A DNA stretch of 64,000 bases from Ectothiorhodospiraceae bacterium. GTDB taxonomy: Bacteria > Pseudomonadota > Gammaproteobacteria > Nitrococcales > Aquisalimonadaceae. Of the stretch, positions 26,544-35,573 are shown in pieces (position 1 is the stretch's first letter; each line of letters starts with the position of its first letter). Position numbers and translations under genes: made by a program. Below the pieces are notes generated by a model. That model searched no databases. It had not been told where the DNA came from and saw only the letters and a program-made list of their open reading frames with translations. The stretch spans positions 50,767 to 114,766 of the forward strand of contig JAFIFU010000008.1 in the NCBI GenBank assembly GCA_020831885.1, read 5' to 3'.

Positions 26544-27386
26544 ATGGTGGATGAAAATGGGGTGCCGCGGCCCAAGCGCACGGTGTTCTTCGTGTCCGAC
26601 CGGACCGGCATCACCGCCGAGACGCTGGGCCACAGCTTGCTGACCCAGTTCGACGTGGATTTCGAGCAGGTCACCCTGCCGTTCGTGGATAACCAGGACC
26701 GGGCGCGGAAGGTGGTGGAACAGGTCAACCGGCTCAGCACGGTGGGGGAGCAGCGGCCGGTGGTGTTCAGCACCGTGGTGCAGGACGATGTGCGCGAACT
26801 GCTGCGAACCGCCAACGCCGCCTTCTTCGATTTCTTCGATGCCTTCATCTCGCCGCTGGAGCAGGAACTCGGCGTGCGTTCCTCCCACACCGTGGGTCAG
26901 GCCCACGGCGTGGGCGACACCAAGGAGTACTCCGCGCGCATCGATGCCATGAACTTCGCGTTGAACCACGATGACGGCGTGACCACGCGGCAGTACGACA
27001 AGGCGGATGTGGTCATCGTGGGGGTGTCCCGCACCGGCAAGACACCGGTCTCGGTCTATCTGGCCATGCAGTCCGGCATCTACGCCGCAAACTACCCCCT
27101 GACCGAGGATGACCTGATCAACGGCGGCGTGCCCCGTATTCTGAAACCGTACCGGGCGAAACTGTTCGGGCTGACGATCCGGCCCGAGCGCCTGCAGAGC
27201 ATCCGGGCGGAGCGACGGCCCAACAGCCGCTACGCCTCGCTGCAGCAGTGTCAGATGGAGGTTCTGCGGGCGGAGGCCATGTTCGCACGGGAGAAGATCC
27301 GGTTCGTCGATTCCACCAATGTGTCCATCGAGGAAATCGCCACCACCATCGTCCATCAGTGCGGCCTCAAGCGCCGCGTTTACTGA
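26544..27386 (+). CDS. ppsR: PEP synthase regulatory protein (bifunctional ADP-dependent kinase/phosphorylase)
   Basis: DUF299/PSRP family, about 280 residues from ATG 26,544, which has GAGGG upstream; ATG 26,508 is an alternative that adds 12 residues. The family N-terminus RTVFFVSDRTGITAETLGHS is followed by the P-loop VGVSRTGKTPVSVYLA and the C-terminal RYASLQQCQMEV. It inactivates PpsA by phosphorylating a threonine next to the catalytic His in an ADP-dependent way, and reverses this by phosphorolysis. Being divergent from ppsA supports the assignment. Confidence 0.95.
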   Translation: MVDENGVPRPKRTVFFVSDRTGITAETLGHSLLTQFDVDFEQVTLPFVDNQDRARKVVEQVNRLSTVGEQRPVVFSTVVQDDVRELLRTANAAFFDFFDAFISPLEQELGVRSSHTVGQAHGVGDTKEYSARIDAMNFALNHDDGVTTRQYDKADVVIVGVSRTGKTPVSVYLAMQSGIYAANYPLTEDDLINGGVPRILKPYRAKLFGLTIRPERLQSIRAERRPNSRYASLQQCQMEVLRAEAMFAREKIRFVDSTNVSIEEIATTIVHQCGLKRRVY

Positions 27387-27387
27387 A

Positions 27388-27421
27388 GGAAGCACTGAAC
27401 GATTCGCTGATCGATTCCTGA
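27388..27421 (+). repeat. GGAAGCRCTGA-type repeat just after the ppsR stop codon
   Basis: After TGA at 27,384-27,386 and one A come GGAAGCACTGAACGATTC and then GCTGATCGATTCC, a partly doubled unit. It is the same motif seen after the rtcB, glgP and rhodanese stops. Confidence 0.6.
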
Positions 27422-27455
27422 AGCGGGGATGCCTCCCTGTGGTATGATCCGGGCC

Positions 27456-27911
27456 ATGATGCTCAATCTGCGGACACATCCTCTGCTGGAGCGGATTCCC
27501 ACCCGCTCCTTCGCCACGCTGATGGAGCTCTACGAGAGCAACTACATCCTGATGCGTCGGCTGGCGCCGGGCCTCCGGGCACTGGACGGTCACGCTGTTT
27601 CCAGCGTTGCCGGCGGTGTGGATCTGCACCTGAAGACACTGGCCTGCTCGCCGTACACCACGACGTTGGCCATGAGCCACTGGTTCGAGCACGACCCGGA
27701 GGCGGTGGAACCGGATCTGCTCATCCGCGTCTACCATGACGCGAAACTGGCGGAAGTGCTGCCGGACACACCGGTGGAGCAGTTCACCCTCTGGCGCGGA
27801 GCACCGCCGGACCGGCGCAGCCTGGTCTGGCGCTGGGAACTAAACCGTTTTCTGAACCGCTGGCTGCGTTATTGCCTGTCCGAGGGCCATGGCTTCCCCC
27901 GGGAGTCCTGA
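27456..27911 (+). CDS. DUF1249 family protein (YqiB-like)
   Basis: 151 residues from ATG 27,456; ATGs at 27,429 and 27,444 are also in frame. The start is a judgement, because the sequence before it contains an extended -10 look-alike (TGTGGTATGAT, 27,438-27,448). Family features include FATLMELYESNYILMRRLAP, SPYTTTLAMSHWFEHDPE and IRVYHDAKLAEVL. The function is unknown; in E. coli yqiB lies near parE and cpdA. Its 3' end overlaps the convergent phosphodiesterase gene by 43 bp. Confidence 0.88.
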   Translation: MMLNLRTHPLLERIPTRSFATLMELYESNYILMRRLAPGLRALDGHAVSSVAGGVDLHLKTLACSPYTTTLAMSHWFEHDPEAVEPDLLIRVYHDAKLAEVLPDTPVEQFTLWRGAPPDRRSLVWRWELNRFLNRWLRYCLSEGHGFPRES

Positions 27912-28678
27912 CCGGCCGTCGCTCCGGTGCGCATGAGCGCCCGGCGCAGTTCTCCGACCCGCATGGTTTCCACGTGGCTGACCCCGCGCCGGGCAAGCCG
28001 CCGGCTCTCCTGGGCTGAGACCACCTCGTAGATGGCCCAGTGCCAGCCGCCGTCGGGCAGGGCGGAATCGTCCGCCGGGAGCAGATCGCGGTTGCAGAAC
28101 AGATAATCCGGGGCGAGCCGGAATGCCTGCCCCAGGGCGTCAGCGGACCAGACGGGCAGAACCCAGCCGCCTGGCACCCCGGCTTCCCGGGCCAGGGCAC
28201 ACGCCTCATGCATGAAGCTGATGATGACACGCTGTCGCCCGAGCGCTGATGAATCGGCAATCACCCGCTGCATCAGCTCCGGCAGGTGATCCAGATGCAC
28301 GGTTTCCCCCTTGACCTCGATGAAGACCTGCAAGTCCGGATAGGCGCTCAGCATCTCGGCGGCCGTCGCCAGACTGATCAGCGGCTCGCCTCGGAAACGC
28401 TCTCCGAAACGATCCGGCTCGTGCACCGAGGTTCCGCGCAGTGCCTCCCAGGAAAGGGCGTCGATGCGGGTCTGAAGCCCGGCGGTGCGTTTCAGATCGG
28501 CGTCGTGTACCACCACCGGCACGCCGTCGGCGCTGAACTGAACATCCAACTCCACGGCATCGGCGCCGGCCTCGGCCGCCGCCCGGAATGCGGTCAACGT
28601 GTTCTCCGGATAGTGCAGGGCATAGCCGCGGTGGGCGATGAGCCGTACGGGCAACGGGGGCAGGGATGCGTGATCCAT
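27869..28678 (-). CDS. Glycerophosphodiester phosphodiesterase family protein
   Basis: 269 residues from ATG 28,678. GDPD-family residues are clear: IAHRGYALHYPENT with His and Glu-Asn, VELDVQFSADGVPVVVHD with the metal-binding Glu/Asp and the second His, and FIEVKG. There is no signal peptide, so it is probably cytoplasmic (UgpQ-like), hydrolysing glycerophosphodiesters to glycerol-3-phosphate and an alcohol. The next gene upstream on this strand (transglutaminase-like) ends 13 bp before it, so it may be cotranscribed with the MoxR operon. Confidence 0.92.
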   Translation of the reverse strand: MDHASLPPLPVRLIAHRGYALHYPENTLTAFRAAAEAGADAVELDVQFSADGVPVVVHDADLKRTAGLQTRIDALSWEALRGTSVHEPDRFGERFRGEPLISLATAAEMLSAYPDLQVFIEVKGETVHLDHLPELMQRVIADSSALGRQRVIISFMHEACALAREAGVPGGWVLPVWSADALGQAFRLAPDYLFCNRDLLPADDSALPDGGWHWAIYEVVSAQESRRLARRGVSHVETMRVGELRRALMRTGATAGQDSRGKPWPSDRQ

Positions 28679-28691
28679 GGCGGCTTCTCCC

Positions 28692-30686
28692 TCAGGTTTC
28701 CGGTGACGCCTGCCCGGCCGCTTTCCGGCCGGGACGGAACCGTGCCACATGAGCCGCCAGCGCCCGGACCTGATTCGGCGAGCCGCGTCCGGAGTAACGA
28801 AGGTGGAGGTAAAGGCGGCTCAAGGCTTCAACGTCCGCGGCCAGATCCGGCCGTTCCCGGATTAGCCTCCGGGCGTAATCACGGGGGCCTTCCTCCGGTC
28901 GCCGGGGCAGCCCGATGGCAGCCATGCGGCGGCAGAAACGGATCCAGGCGCGCTGCACCGGATCCTCCGGCCGCTGGGGCCGACGGCGCAGTATGATCAA
29001 TGCCAGTGCGCCAAGGGTCAGCAGCATCAGCAATGCCAGCACGGTGATCATGCGCCGCCAGTCCCCCAGCCCGAGGCGTTCCATCAACTGCTGCTGCATG
29101 CCGGGGCCGTAAGCCAGCACCCAGCGGTCCCAGTATGCGTTGAGGGCGTCCCATTGCAAGGCCAGGGTGCGGCTCAGCGACGGTGTGCGACGGGAGAGGG
29201 TGGGCGGATTGTCACGCGCCGGCACGGCGCTGCCGAGTCCCAGGTCGATGCGTTCCGGCGAGACCCAGGCAGTGGGATCCACCCGTTGCCAGCCGTTGCC
29301 CTCGCGCCAGAGCTCCACCCAGGCGTGGGCATCCGACTGGCGTACGATCATGTAATCCCCCACGGGGTTGATCTCGCCGCCCTGGTAGCCGGTCACCACC
29401 CGTGCCGGAATGCCGGCCAGGCGCATCATGACCGCGAAGCTGCCCGCAAAATGCTCGCAGAAGCCACGCCGGCTCTCGAACAGGAATTCATCCACGGTAT
29501 CGCCCCGCAACAACGGTGGGCGCAGAGTGTATTCGAAGGGTTGTTCGCGGAAATGCGCCAGCGCCCGCGTGATCAGTGCATCCTGGTCCGCGGCCTCGGA
29601 TTGCCATCCGCTGATCAGTGCCCGGGTGCGGGGATGGCTGCCCTCCGGGACCTGCAGATAAATGGCCGGATCCCTGTCTCCCAGTTCAGGCTCAAGCCGG
29701 TAATCCAGCACCGAGCGGACGTTGTAGCGGATGCGCTCGCGAACCGCGTTGCTGCGTTCCAGCGCGTACCCGGTGTTAACGCTCACCGGGATCGAGATCT
29801 GAACCGGCAGGTCCAGCGCGAAGATCCAGGTCCGGTTGTGGGGCTCCAGTGTAATGCTGTAGTCCATATCCCCGCCCAGGCGCTCCGCCGAGGGCGGGGC
29901 GGTGTGGTCGGGTTCCCCCTGGCGCCAGGTCCGGCCATCGTACTGACGAAGAACCGGGCCGCGCCAGTAGCGCTGCGCCGGCGGTGGTGGTTCGGACGCG
30001 AACTCCACCCGGAAGGCAACCGCGTCCGACTGGCTCAACTCACTGATGTTGCCCATGGTCATGCTGTCGCTCAGCCCGGTGACACCCCGTGCCTCGTCTT
30101 CCGGCATGCCCCAGAGGGGGCCGGGAATCCGCGGGAACAACACGAACAGCACCAGCATCAGGGGCAGGGCCTGGGTCATCAGTGCGGCGGCCTGCCCCGC
30201 ATGCGGAAACCAGCCGGTGGGTGTGGTGGACCGGTTCACGGTGATCAGCAGGGCGGTGAGCGCCCAGACCGTCAACAGCAGCCAACCGGCCATGAGCAGA
30301 TTCTGGCTGTAGAGGAACTGGGTCACCACCAGGAAATACCCCAGGTAGATCACCACCACCGTGTCCCGCCGGGTACGCATCTCCAGCAACTTCAGGCCAA
30401 GCATCAGGCACAGCATGGCCACCCCTGCGTCGCGCCCGATGAATGTTCCGTGATGCAGGACGACACCGGCTGCCCCCAGGAGCGTCAGGAACAGTAACAG
30501 CCACCGGTTGGGAAGCCGCCAGCCCCGGCTACCGGCCAGGTAACGCCAGGCCGCCGTCACCACCAGGATGGCGGTCAGCCAGGGCGGAAGGTGCAGTGCA
30601 TGGGGCAGGGTCACCGCCGCCAGGCTGAGCATCAGCGCGAACAGCACGCGGTGCGGGAGCAGTTGCCGGATCGGGCCGGTACTCAT
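28692..30686 (-). CDS. TgpA-like membrane transglutaminase (DUF3488 plus transglutaminase core)
   Basis: 664 residues from ATG 30,686. About six N-terminal membrane helices (DUF3488) come first. A periplasmic transglutaminase-like domain follows with the Cys-His-Asp triad: RRGFCEHFAGSFAVMMRLAG, then the DAHAWVELW histidine and the Asp of QRVDPTAW. A further membrane helix (about 555-575) and a short DUF4129-type tail close the protein. The family (TgpA of Pseudomonas aeruginosa) is linked to cell-envelope integrity; the substrate is unknown. Its ATG overlaps the DUF58 stop by 4 bp, which fixes the MoxR-DUF58-TgpA operon. Confidence 0.93.
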   Translation of the reverse strand: MSTGPIRQLLPHRVLFALMLSLAAVTLPHALHLPPWLTAILVVTAAWRYLAGSRGWRLPNRWLLLFLTLLGAAGVVLHHGTFIGRDAGVAMLCLMLGLKLLEMRTRRDTVVVIYLGYFLVVTQFLYSQNLLMAGWLLLTVWALTALLITVNRSTTPTGWFPHAGQAAALMTQALPLMLVLFVLFPRIPGPLWGMPEDEARGVTGLSDSMTMGNISELSQSDAVAFRVEFASEPPPPAQRYWRGPVLRQYDGRTWRQGEPDHTAPPSAERLGGDMDYSITLEPHNRTWIFALDLPVQISIPVSVNTGYALERSNAVRERIRYNVRSVLDYRLEPELGDRDPAIYLQVPEGSHPRTRALISGWQSEAADQDALITRALAHFREQPFEYTLRPPLLRGDTVDEFLFESRRGFCEHFAGSFAVMMRLAGIPARVVTGYQGGEINPVGDYMIVRQSDAHAWVELWREGNGWQRVDPTAWVSPERIDLGLGSAVPARDNPPTLSRRTPSLSRTLALQWDALNAYWDRWVLAYGPGMQQQLMERLGLGDWRRMITVLALLMLLTLGALALIILRRRPQRPEDPVQRAWIRFCRRMAAIGLPRRPEEGPRDYARRLIRERPDLAADVEALSRLYLHLRYSGRGSPNQVRALAAHVARFRPGRKAAGQASPET

Positions 30687-31642
30687 GCCGGAAACAGGGC
30701 CAGGGCCCGCAGGCAACGGTCGCGGTGGTCCGGGCCGAGCCCGGGCGCAACTCGCTGTCCGGGCAACCGCAGACCGTAAGGGCGCCGGGCGTTCTCGGCG
30801 TCCAGCACCCAGCGGCAGAGACGGGAGAGACGCTGTTCCACGCCCAGTTCGGACAGGCAGTCCCAGTCCAGCCAGATGCCCTGTCTGGCATTGCCGGCAA
30901 ACTGTTTGGTCTGCAACTCCTGACCCCGGGCCAGTGTGCGCCAGGCGACTTGTCGCAGGGAATCCCCCGGCTGGTATCGCCGCAGGCCGTGGAAATCGTC
31001 GTCACCCTCCCGGGAGGTCCGGTCGCCGGAAGCCGGGCCGGTGCCCTGGGGCGGTGGGATGGGTCCGGGTTCCGGCGCCGGGTACACCAGGCAGCGTGTC
31101 TCCAGACGGAGCCAGGACCAGGCAGTGAACAGGCCCGTGGGAAAGCGTGTTTCGATCACGCATCGATCCAGTGGTTGCCAGCCGCGCCTTGGGGCGTGGA
31201 CCGTGACATGCGCCCGGGTATCGGAACCCGGGGGCACGTCCACCAGCACCGCTGGCTGATCGGGCAGCCGGAGCGCCAGCGCGGCCCGTTCGCGCCGGTC
31301 CGGGTTATCAAGACGGATGGGGAACTGCGCTTCCTCGCCGGCGAACACCGGTCTGGGCGGCTCCGCCTGGAGGCGCAGCCCCGCCAGATTGCGGAAGGTG
31401 TGCACCATGGCCAGCATGCTGATGCCCAGCAGGAGAAAGCAGAGCAGAAACGCCATACTGTTGGAATAGTTCACCGCGCCCAGCCAGATAACCACCAACA
31501 GCGCGGAAAACAGCAGCCCGGACCGGCTGGGCAGGATGAATATGCGCCGATAGGCCAGCCGCGTGCGCCGGCCAGGGGCGCCCAGCCGCCGGTCGATCCA
31601 GCGTTTGCCCAGACCGCGAAACACGGAGCCCACCACGGACAT
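30683..31642 (-). CDS. DUF58 domain membrane protein
   Basis: 319 residues. Two membrane helices lie near the N-terminus (LLFSALLVVIWLGAVNYSN and MAFLLCFLLLGISMLAMVH). The DUF58 signature is DDDFHGLRRYQPGDSLRQVA followed by WRTLARGQELQTKQF. These vWA-related proteins almost always travel with MoxR ATPases, as here: its start overlaps the moxR stop by 1 bp. The module is thought to assemble or activate envelope or cofactor-bearing complexes. The gene is housekeeping-like; nothing ties it to the defence island. Confidence 0.93.
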   Translation of the reverse strand: MSVVGSVFRGLGKRWIDRRLGAPGRRTRLAYRRIFILPSRSGLLFSALLVVIWLGAVNYSNSMAFLLCFLLLGISMLAMVHTFRNLAGLRLQAEPPRPVFAGEEAQFPIRLDNPDRRERAALALRLPDQPAVLVDVPPGSDTRAHVTVHAPRRGWQPLDRCVIETRFPTGLFTAWSWLRLETRCLVYPAPEPGPIPPPQGTGPASGDRTSREGDDDFHGLRRYQPGDSLRQVAWRTLARGQELQTKQFAGNARQGIWLDWDCLSELGVEQRLSRLCRWVLDAENARRPYGLRLPGQRVAPGLGPDHRDRCLRALALFPA

Positions 31643-32592
31643 CAGGGCACCGGGACGTTGTCCAGCACCAGCCGGGCCAGCCGGGGCTCGTGCTGGCCCG
31701 GTACGCCGCCTTCCGCGTGCAGGCGGTGACAGGCCACACTGACGAAGACCGCCTGCACATCCTCCGGCAGCACCGCATCCCGACCCTCCAGCAAGGCCCA
31801 GGCCCGTGCCGCGCGCAGCAGCGCCAGACCGGCTCTTGGCGAGAGGCCGGTATGAAAGTGTTCGCTGCTCCGGGTGTACTCCATCAATGCCTGCACGTAC
31901 TCCACCACCGCATCCGCCACATGCACGCCTGCGGCTTGCCGTTGCAGGTCCAGCAGGGTTTCGTGGTCCATCGCCGGCCGCAGCTTCTGAAGCAGCTCCC
32001 GGCGGTCGACCCCCCGGAGCAACTCGTGTTCCGCGGCCCGATCCGGGTAGCCGAGCTGGATCCGCATCAGAAAACGGTCCAGTTGGGACTCCGGCAGGGG
32101 AAACGTACCGATCTGGCTACCGGGGTTCTGCGTGGCCACAACAAAAAACGGTTCCGGCAGCGCCCGGGTTTCGCCTTCCACGGTCACCTGCCGTTCTTCC
32201 ATGGCTTCCAGCAGGGCGCTCTGGGTTTTCGGGGTGGCGCGGTTGACTTCGTCCGCGAGCACGAGTTGGGCGAAGACCGGACCGGGATGGAAGTGGAAAC
32301 CGCCGGTGTCACGATCATAGATGGTGGCCCCGATGATATCCGCCGGCAACAGGTCGCTGGTGAACTGCACGCGCTGGAACTGGAGGCCGAACAGGCGGGC
32401 CAGCAATTGGGCCAGCGTGGTCTTGCCGACCCCCGGAAGGTCTTCGATGAGCAGATGGCCCCGGGCCAGCAGGCAGGCGATGGCTTCACGAATGGCGTGC
32501 TGCTTCCCGAGGATGATGTCCTCTGCCTGACGAATCAGTGGCTGGAGCGGTGCTGACGCGGTTCCGGCCAGACGCGGCTTGATCAGTGGCAC
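31642..32592 (-). CDS. MoxR family AAA ATPase
   Basis: 316 residues. Walker A is EDLPGVGKTTLAQLLA. Walker B lies in LVLADEVNRATPKTQSALLE and the sensor in FFVVATQNPGSQIGTFPLPE. The C-terminal lid has HFHTGLSPRAGLALLRAA. MoxR ATPases act as chaperones for vWA partners, here the DUF58 protein encoded next. It is the first gene of a MoxR-DUF58-TgpA operon with overlapping stops and starts, possibly extending into the phosphodiesterase gene. Confidence 0.95.
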   Translation of the reverse strand: MPLIKPRLAGTASAPLQPLIRQAEDIILGKQHAIREAIACLLARGHLLIEDLPGVGKTTLAQLLARLFGLQFQRVQFTSDLLPADIIGATIYDRDTGGFHFHPGPVFAQLVLADEVNRATPKTQSALLEAMEERQVTVEGETRALPEPFFVVATQNPGSQIGTFPLPESQLDRFLMRIQLGYPDRAAEHELLRGVDRRELLQKLRPAMDHETLLDLQRQAAGVHVADAVVEYVQALMEYTRSSEHFHTGLSPRAGLALLRAARAWALLEGRDAVLPEDVQAVFVSVACHRLHAEGGVPGQHEPRLARLVLDNVPVP

Positions 32593-32742
32593 GTAGCGGA
32601 TCTCCCAGACTGGATGACGGACAGGCGCCGATGGGCAAAGTCTAACGTGAACGGGGAACCGGGAAAGCGATGAATCCCTCAGAACGGGGATCCGATTGGG
32701 GGCTGTCCATGGAGCGATAACCCTGGGGCAGCCGCCGGTTGG

Positions 32743-33558
32743 TTACCGCCGGCTGCCGAAGCCCACCGGCGGTTGGCGGACCTCGGTCTGCTCCATCACC
32801 CGCTCGACCCACTGGAGCAGGCGATCCCATTCCTGGGCCTCCCGACGTGCCGCCCGGCCGCTGCGGAGTTCGCTGATTCCCAGCCCCTGTTCCGCCGCAT
32901 GCACGTACGCCTGGGTGTCCCGGAAGCGCGCCACCACCGGGATCCCAAGGCTGTCGAGAAAACGCTCAAGGGACTGTAACGCCAGGGTATTGTGCTTGAT
33001 GCGGTTTGCGACGATGCCCACCTGGATGCCGCTGCGCCGGATCTTGCCCAGCAACAGCAGGTCGCGAATGAAATCCGCGCCTGCCTCGATGTCGATGGCG
33101 GAGGGCAGCACCGGAATCAGTATGCAATGCGCGCCCTGGACATGGTCGGCGATGTCCAGCCCGGCCAGGCCCGCCGGCGTGTCGCTGATGATGCGGCGTG
33201 ACTCCGAGGGTATCCGCAGGTGCCAGCTCCGGGTCACGCTGGGGCGTTGCCGTTCCTGGGTGGCGACCCCGTGGACCCGCGGCATTTCAGGTAACCGGCA
33301 CTTCAGCCACCGCATGCTGGAGGTCTGCGGGTCGTGGTCGAACAGCGCCGGGTGATACCCCTGTGCCGCGTACCAGGCGGCCAGATTCGTGGCCACCGTG
33401 GTTTTCCCACAGCCGCCCTTGCCGTTGATCACGACGATCTTGCGGATGTCGGTTTCGGCAACCGGCCGGGCCCCTGCGGGGGTGTCACTGTACTGTTCGT
33501 TTTTGGTTGGAACCTCCATGTGCCGGTTCCATTGCAGTGATTCCCTTGGCTTGCTCAT
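32743..33558 (-). CDS. Orphan ParA/MinD-type ATPase
   Basis: 271 residues from ATG 33,558; ATG 33,639 and ATG 33,519 are also possible. The deviant Walker A is NGKGGCGKTTVATNLA, with the signature Lys, followed by ALFDHDPQTSSMRWLK (A') and RIISDTPAGLAGLDIADHV (Walker B). The C-terminal third resembles VirC1-like ParA proteins. There is no parB, centromere repeats or flagellar/chemotaxis genes beside it, so its cargo is unknown. An imperfect hairpin (about 32,731-32,758) overlaps its stop codon. Confidence 0.88.
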   Translation of the reverse strand: MSKPRESLQWNRHMEVPTKNEQYSDTPAGARPVAETDIRKIVVINGKGGCGKTTVATNLAAWYAAQGYHPALFDHDPQTSSMRWLKCRLPEMPRVHGVATQERQRPSVTRSWHLRIPSESRRIISDTPAGLAGLDIADHVQGAHCILIPVLPSAIDIEAGADFIRDLLLLGKIRRSGIQVGIVANRIKHNTLALQSLERFLDSLGIPVVARFRDTQAYVHAAEQGLGISELRSGRAARREAQEWDRLLQWVERVMEQTEVRQPPVGFGSRR

Positions 33559-33805
33559 GGCACGCAGCCCCTGAAGGACAGGCTCCAGCATACTACGATC
33601 GGCGGGATTATCACGAATATCGGCCGCGCGCCGTTGCACGGCCCATCAGTCATGCCGGAATTAATGCCGGCAGGCAGGGGCTGGCCGCCAGCCCGATCCC
33701 GCTGATCACGGGTAGCCGTGGCCAAAGGCGGACACTGAGCACGCCGGAGACGGCAAAAGTATGGCCATGATCAGGCCGGCGGACATGGCCCATCGTTCTG
33801 AATGC
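33559..33805. other. Intergenic region between parA-like and glk
   Basis: About 250 bases with no convincing gene. A minus-strand in-frame extension of the ParA frame reaches 33,639. No consensus promoter or box is apparent. Confidence 0.35.
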
Positions 33806-34801
33806 TCAGTAAACCGACGACCGGCCATCATGGCCGGTTGCCAACCGGGTGATCCCATCAAGCCCGGCCTGATGGTCCGTGATCAAACTGATCGGAATGC
33901 CCTCCAGTAGCGGACGCATCCGCCCCTTGTCGGCGAACGCCCTGATGAAAGGGCCGCAGAGGATATAGGGGTGCAAGTGGATGGCCACGCCGCCGGCCAG
34001 ATACACGCCTCCGGTGGCGGCCCAGTGGAGAGCGGCATTACCCGCGAAGGAACCCAGCAGCTCCGAGTACAGTTCAATGGCCGTCAGCGCCTCCGGATCC
34101 TGATGTTCCGCGAGCTCCAGAATATGCGCGGGGGACACGTCGGATTTCTCCGGACGGATGGTCGTGCCACCCATCGCCTGGCTGACGGCAAACGCGTGTA
34201 GGGTGACCAGGCCCGGACCGGAGAGCACGCGTTCGTAGCTCACGTGCGCGAGTTCCCGGTGCAGGTAGCGCAGGAGCGCCGCCTGGCGCACCGTGACCGG
34301 AGCGAGGTCGGCGTGCCCGCCTTCAGACGGCAGGACGTGAATGTCCGCGCCGGAACCGTGCCAGCCGGCGACGCCAAGCCCGGTTCCCGAGGCGATGACC
34401 AGACGGCAGCCCGTGCCGGCGTTTCCGTGCTGGACGGGCAGCAACTGCTCCTGTTGCAACTGCGGGACCGCGTGAGCCAGCGCCTCCAGGTCGTTGACCA
34501 GGTGGACACGGGGCAACCCGAACCGGCTGCGCAGGGATTCCGCATCGCTCTTCCATGGCAGGTTGGTGAAACGGACCGCACCGTCCCGCACCGGTCCGGC
34601 AACGGCAAGCCAGGCGCTGTCGATCGGAGCCCGCTCTGTCCGGGACAGTTGCGCCAGGTAACAGTGGATGGCCTCCGCCAGGGACTGGAAATTCTGACTG
34701 GGCCAACTGGCTTCATGACGGATCCACCAGTGGCTACCGCCGCCTTCCAGCAGTCGGAAGCGGGCCCGTGTTCCCCCAATATCCGCTACCAGCCTGTGCA
34801 T
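33806..34801 (-). CDS. glk: Glucokinase
   Basis: 331 residues of the bacterial glucokinase family (Pfam Glucokinase). The phosphate-binding ADIGGTRARFRLLEGG comes first, then LAVAGPVRDGAVRFTNLPW and the substrate-binding LVNDLEALAHAVP. Further motifs are ASGTGLGVAG, PSEGGHADLAPVTV and GGVYLAGGVAIHL. It makes glucose-6-phosphate from glucose, closing the route from trehalose and maltodextrin breakdown encoded downstream. It starts 12 bp after the CBS-domain gene, so the two are probably cotranscribed. Confidence 0.95.
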   Translation of the reverse strand: MHRLVADIGGTRARFRLLEGGGSHWWIRHEASWPSQNFQSLAEAIHCYLAQLSRTERAPIDSAWLAVAGPVRDGAVRFTNLPWKSDAESLRSRFGLPRVHLVNDLEALAHAVPQLQQEQLLPVQHGNAGTGCRLVIASGTGLGVAGWHGSGADIHVLPSEGGHADLAPVTVRQAALLRYLHRELAHVSYERVLSGPGLVTLHAFAVSQAMGGTTIRPEKSDVSPAHILELAEHQDPEALTAIELYSELLGSFAGNAALHWAATGGVYLAGGVAIHLHPYILCGPFIRAFADKGRMRPLLEGIPISLITDHQAGLDGITRLATGHDGRSSVY

Positions 34802-34813
34802 GAGGGCATCCGG

Positions 34814-35269
34814 TCACTGCAGGCGTCGCTTGGCTTCCAGTTCCGCCTGGCGTCTGGTCAGTCTCACGATGTTCGATAGATGTTCCGATAGAACCCGAAG
34901 GATATCGTCCATGGCAATCAGGCCCACCAGGTGGCCGGTGCGATCCACCACCGGAATCCGGCGGATGCCGTGCAGCCACATGCTGTCGATGGTTGACTCC
35001 AGCTCTTCGTCCGCCGATGCGGTGATCAGATCGGTGGCGCAGAACAGGTCCCCGACGGTGACCGTGTCCGGGTCCAGGTCCGTTGCCAGCACCTCAAGCA
35101 CCAGATCCCGGTCCGTGATGATGGCGGTGGGTGTGCGGTTGCCGTCAGTCTCCTTGACGATGACGAGATCCCCCACATGGGCTTCCCGCATTCGCCGGGC
35201 GGCGTCTCCCACCGATGCGCTGCCATCGATGCAGATCACATGACGGTTGCACGCGTCCCCTGTCTTCAT
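34814..35269 (-). CDS. Tandem CBS domain protein
   Basis: 151 residues from ATG 35,269 (ribosome site CCGGAGGAAC). Two CBS domains: SVGDAARRMREAHVGDLVIV with TAIITDRDLVLEVLA, and ESTIDSMWLHGIRRIPVVD with LVGLIAMDDILRVLSEHL. CBS pairs bind adenine nucleotides (AMP, ATP, SAM) and report energy state. There is no attached catalytic domain, so it probably controls a partner; glucokinase, encoded directly downstream, is one candidate but only by position. Confidence 0.93.
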   Translation of the reverse strand: MKTGDACNRHVICIDGSASVGDAARRMREAHVGDLVIVKETDGNRTPTAIITDRDLVLEVLATDLDPDTVTVGDLFCATDLITASADEELESTIDSMWLHGIRRIPVVDRTGHLVGLIAMDDILRVLSEHLSNIVRLTRRQAELEAKRRLQ

Positions 35270-35286
35270 GGGCGAGTTCCTCCGGG

Positions 35287-35502
35287 TCAGAGCAGATGAC
35301 GGGCACGCAGGGTCAGGCACTCGCCCCTGACCGGGCAGTCGTATCGCTGGCACAGGTAACGGGCGTCGGTGCCGAAGCAGGGTTCCTGCTGCTGGTGGAT
35401 CTGCATGCGCAGAATCCGCCAGCGTTGCTGGCTGGTGGACGCGTTGCGGCTGCCGCTCTGATGAGGCTGCCCGGTCCCCGGATGGTGTCGGGATGAATCC
35501 AT
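35287..35502 (-). CDS. Small protein with a four-cysteine C-terminal motif
   Basis: 71 residues from ATG 35,502 (GGGAG 8 nt upstream). The C-terminal half is EPCFGTDARYLCQRYDCPVR followed by GECLTLRARHLL: four cysteines spaced C-x8-C-x4-C-x5-C, suited to binding zinc or an iron-sulfur cluster. Related short hypothetical proteins seem to occur in sulfur-oxidising gammaproteobacteria, but I recall no function. It is the first gene of a likely operon with the CBS protein (17-bp gap) and glk. A TTGAC-N4-GTCAT box lies 72 bp upstream. Confidence 0.72.
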   Translation of the reverse strand: MDSSRHHPGTGQPHQSGSRNASTSQQRWRILRMQIHQQQEPCFGTDARYLCQRYDCPVRGECLTLRARHLL

Positions 35503-35573
35503 GTTGACGGCTCCCATGATGAGTCGGTCAGAACACGATGGGAACAGGTTCTCCCAGACGCGGGGGCTGGGCA

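Noticed and set aside
28692..32592. MoxR-DUF58-transglutaminase operon as a second defence system
   Set aside because: This set is a common chromosomal envelope-related module in gammaproteobacteria and lies outside the island.
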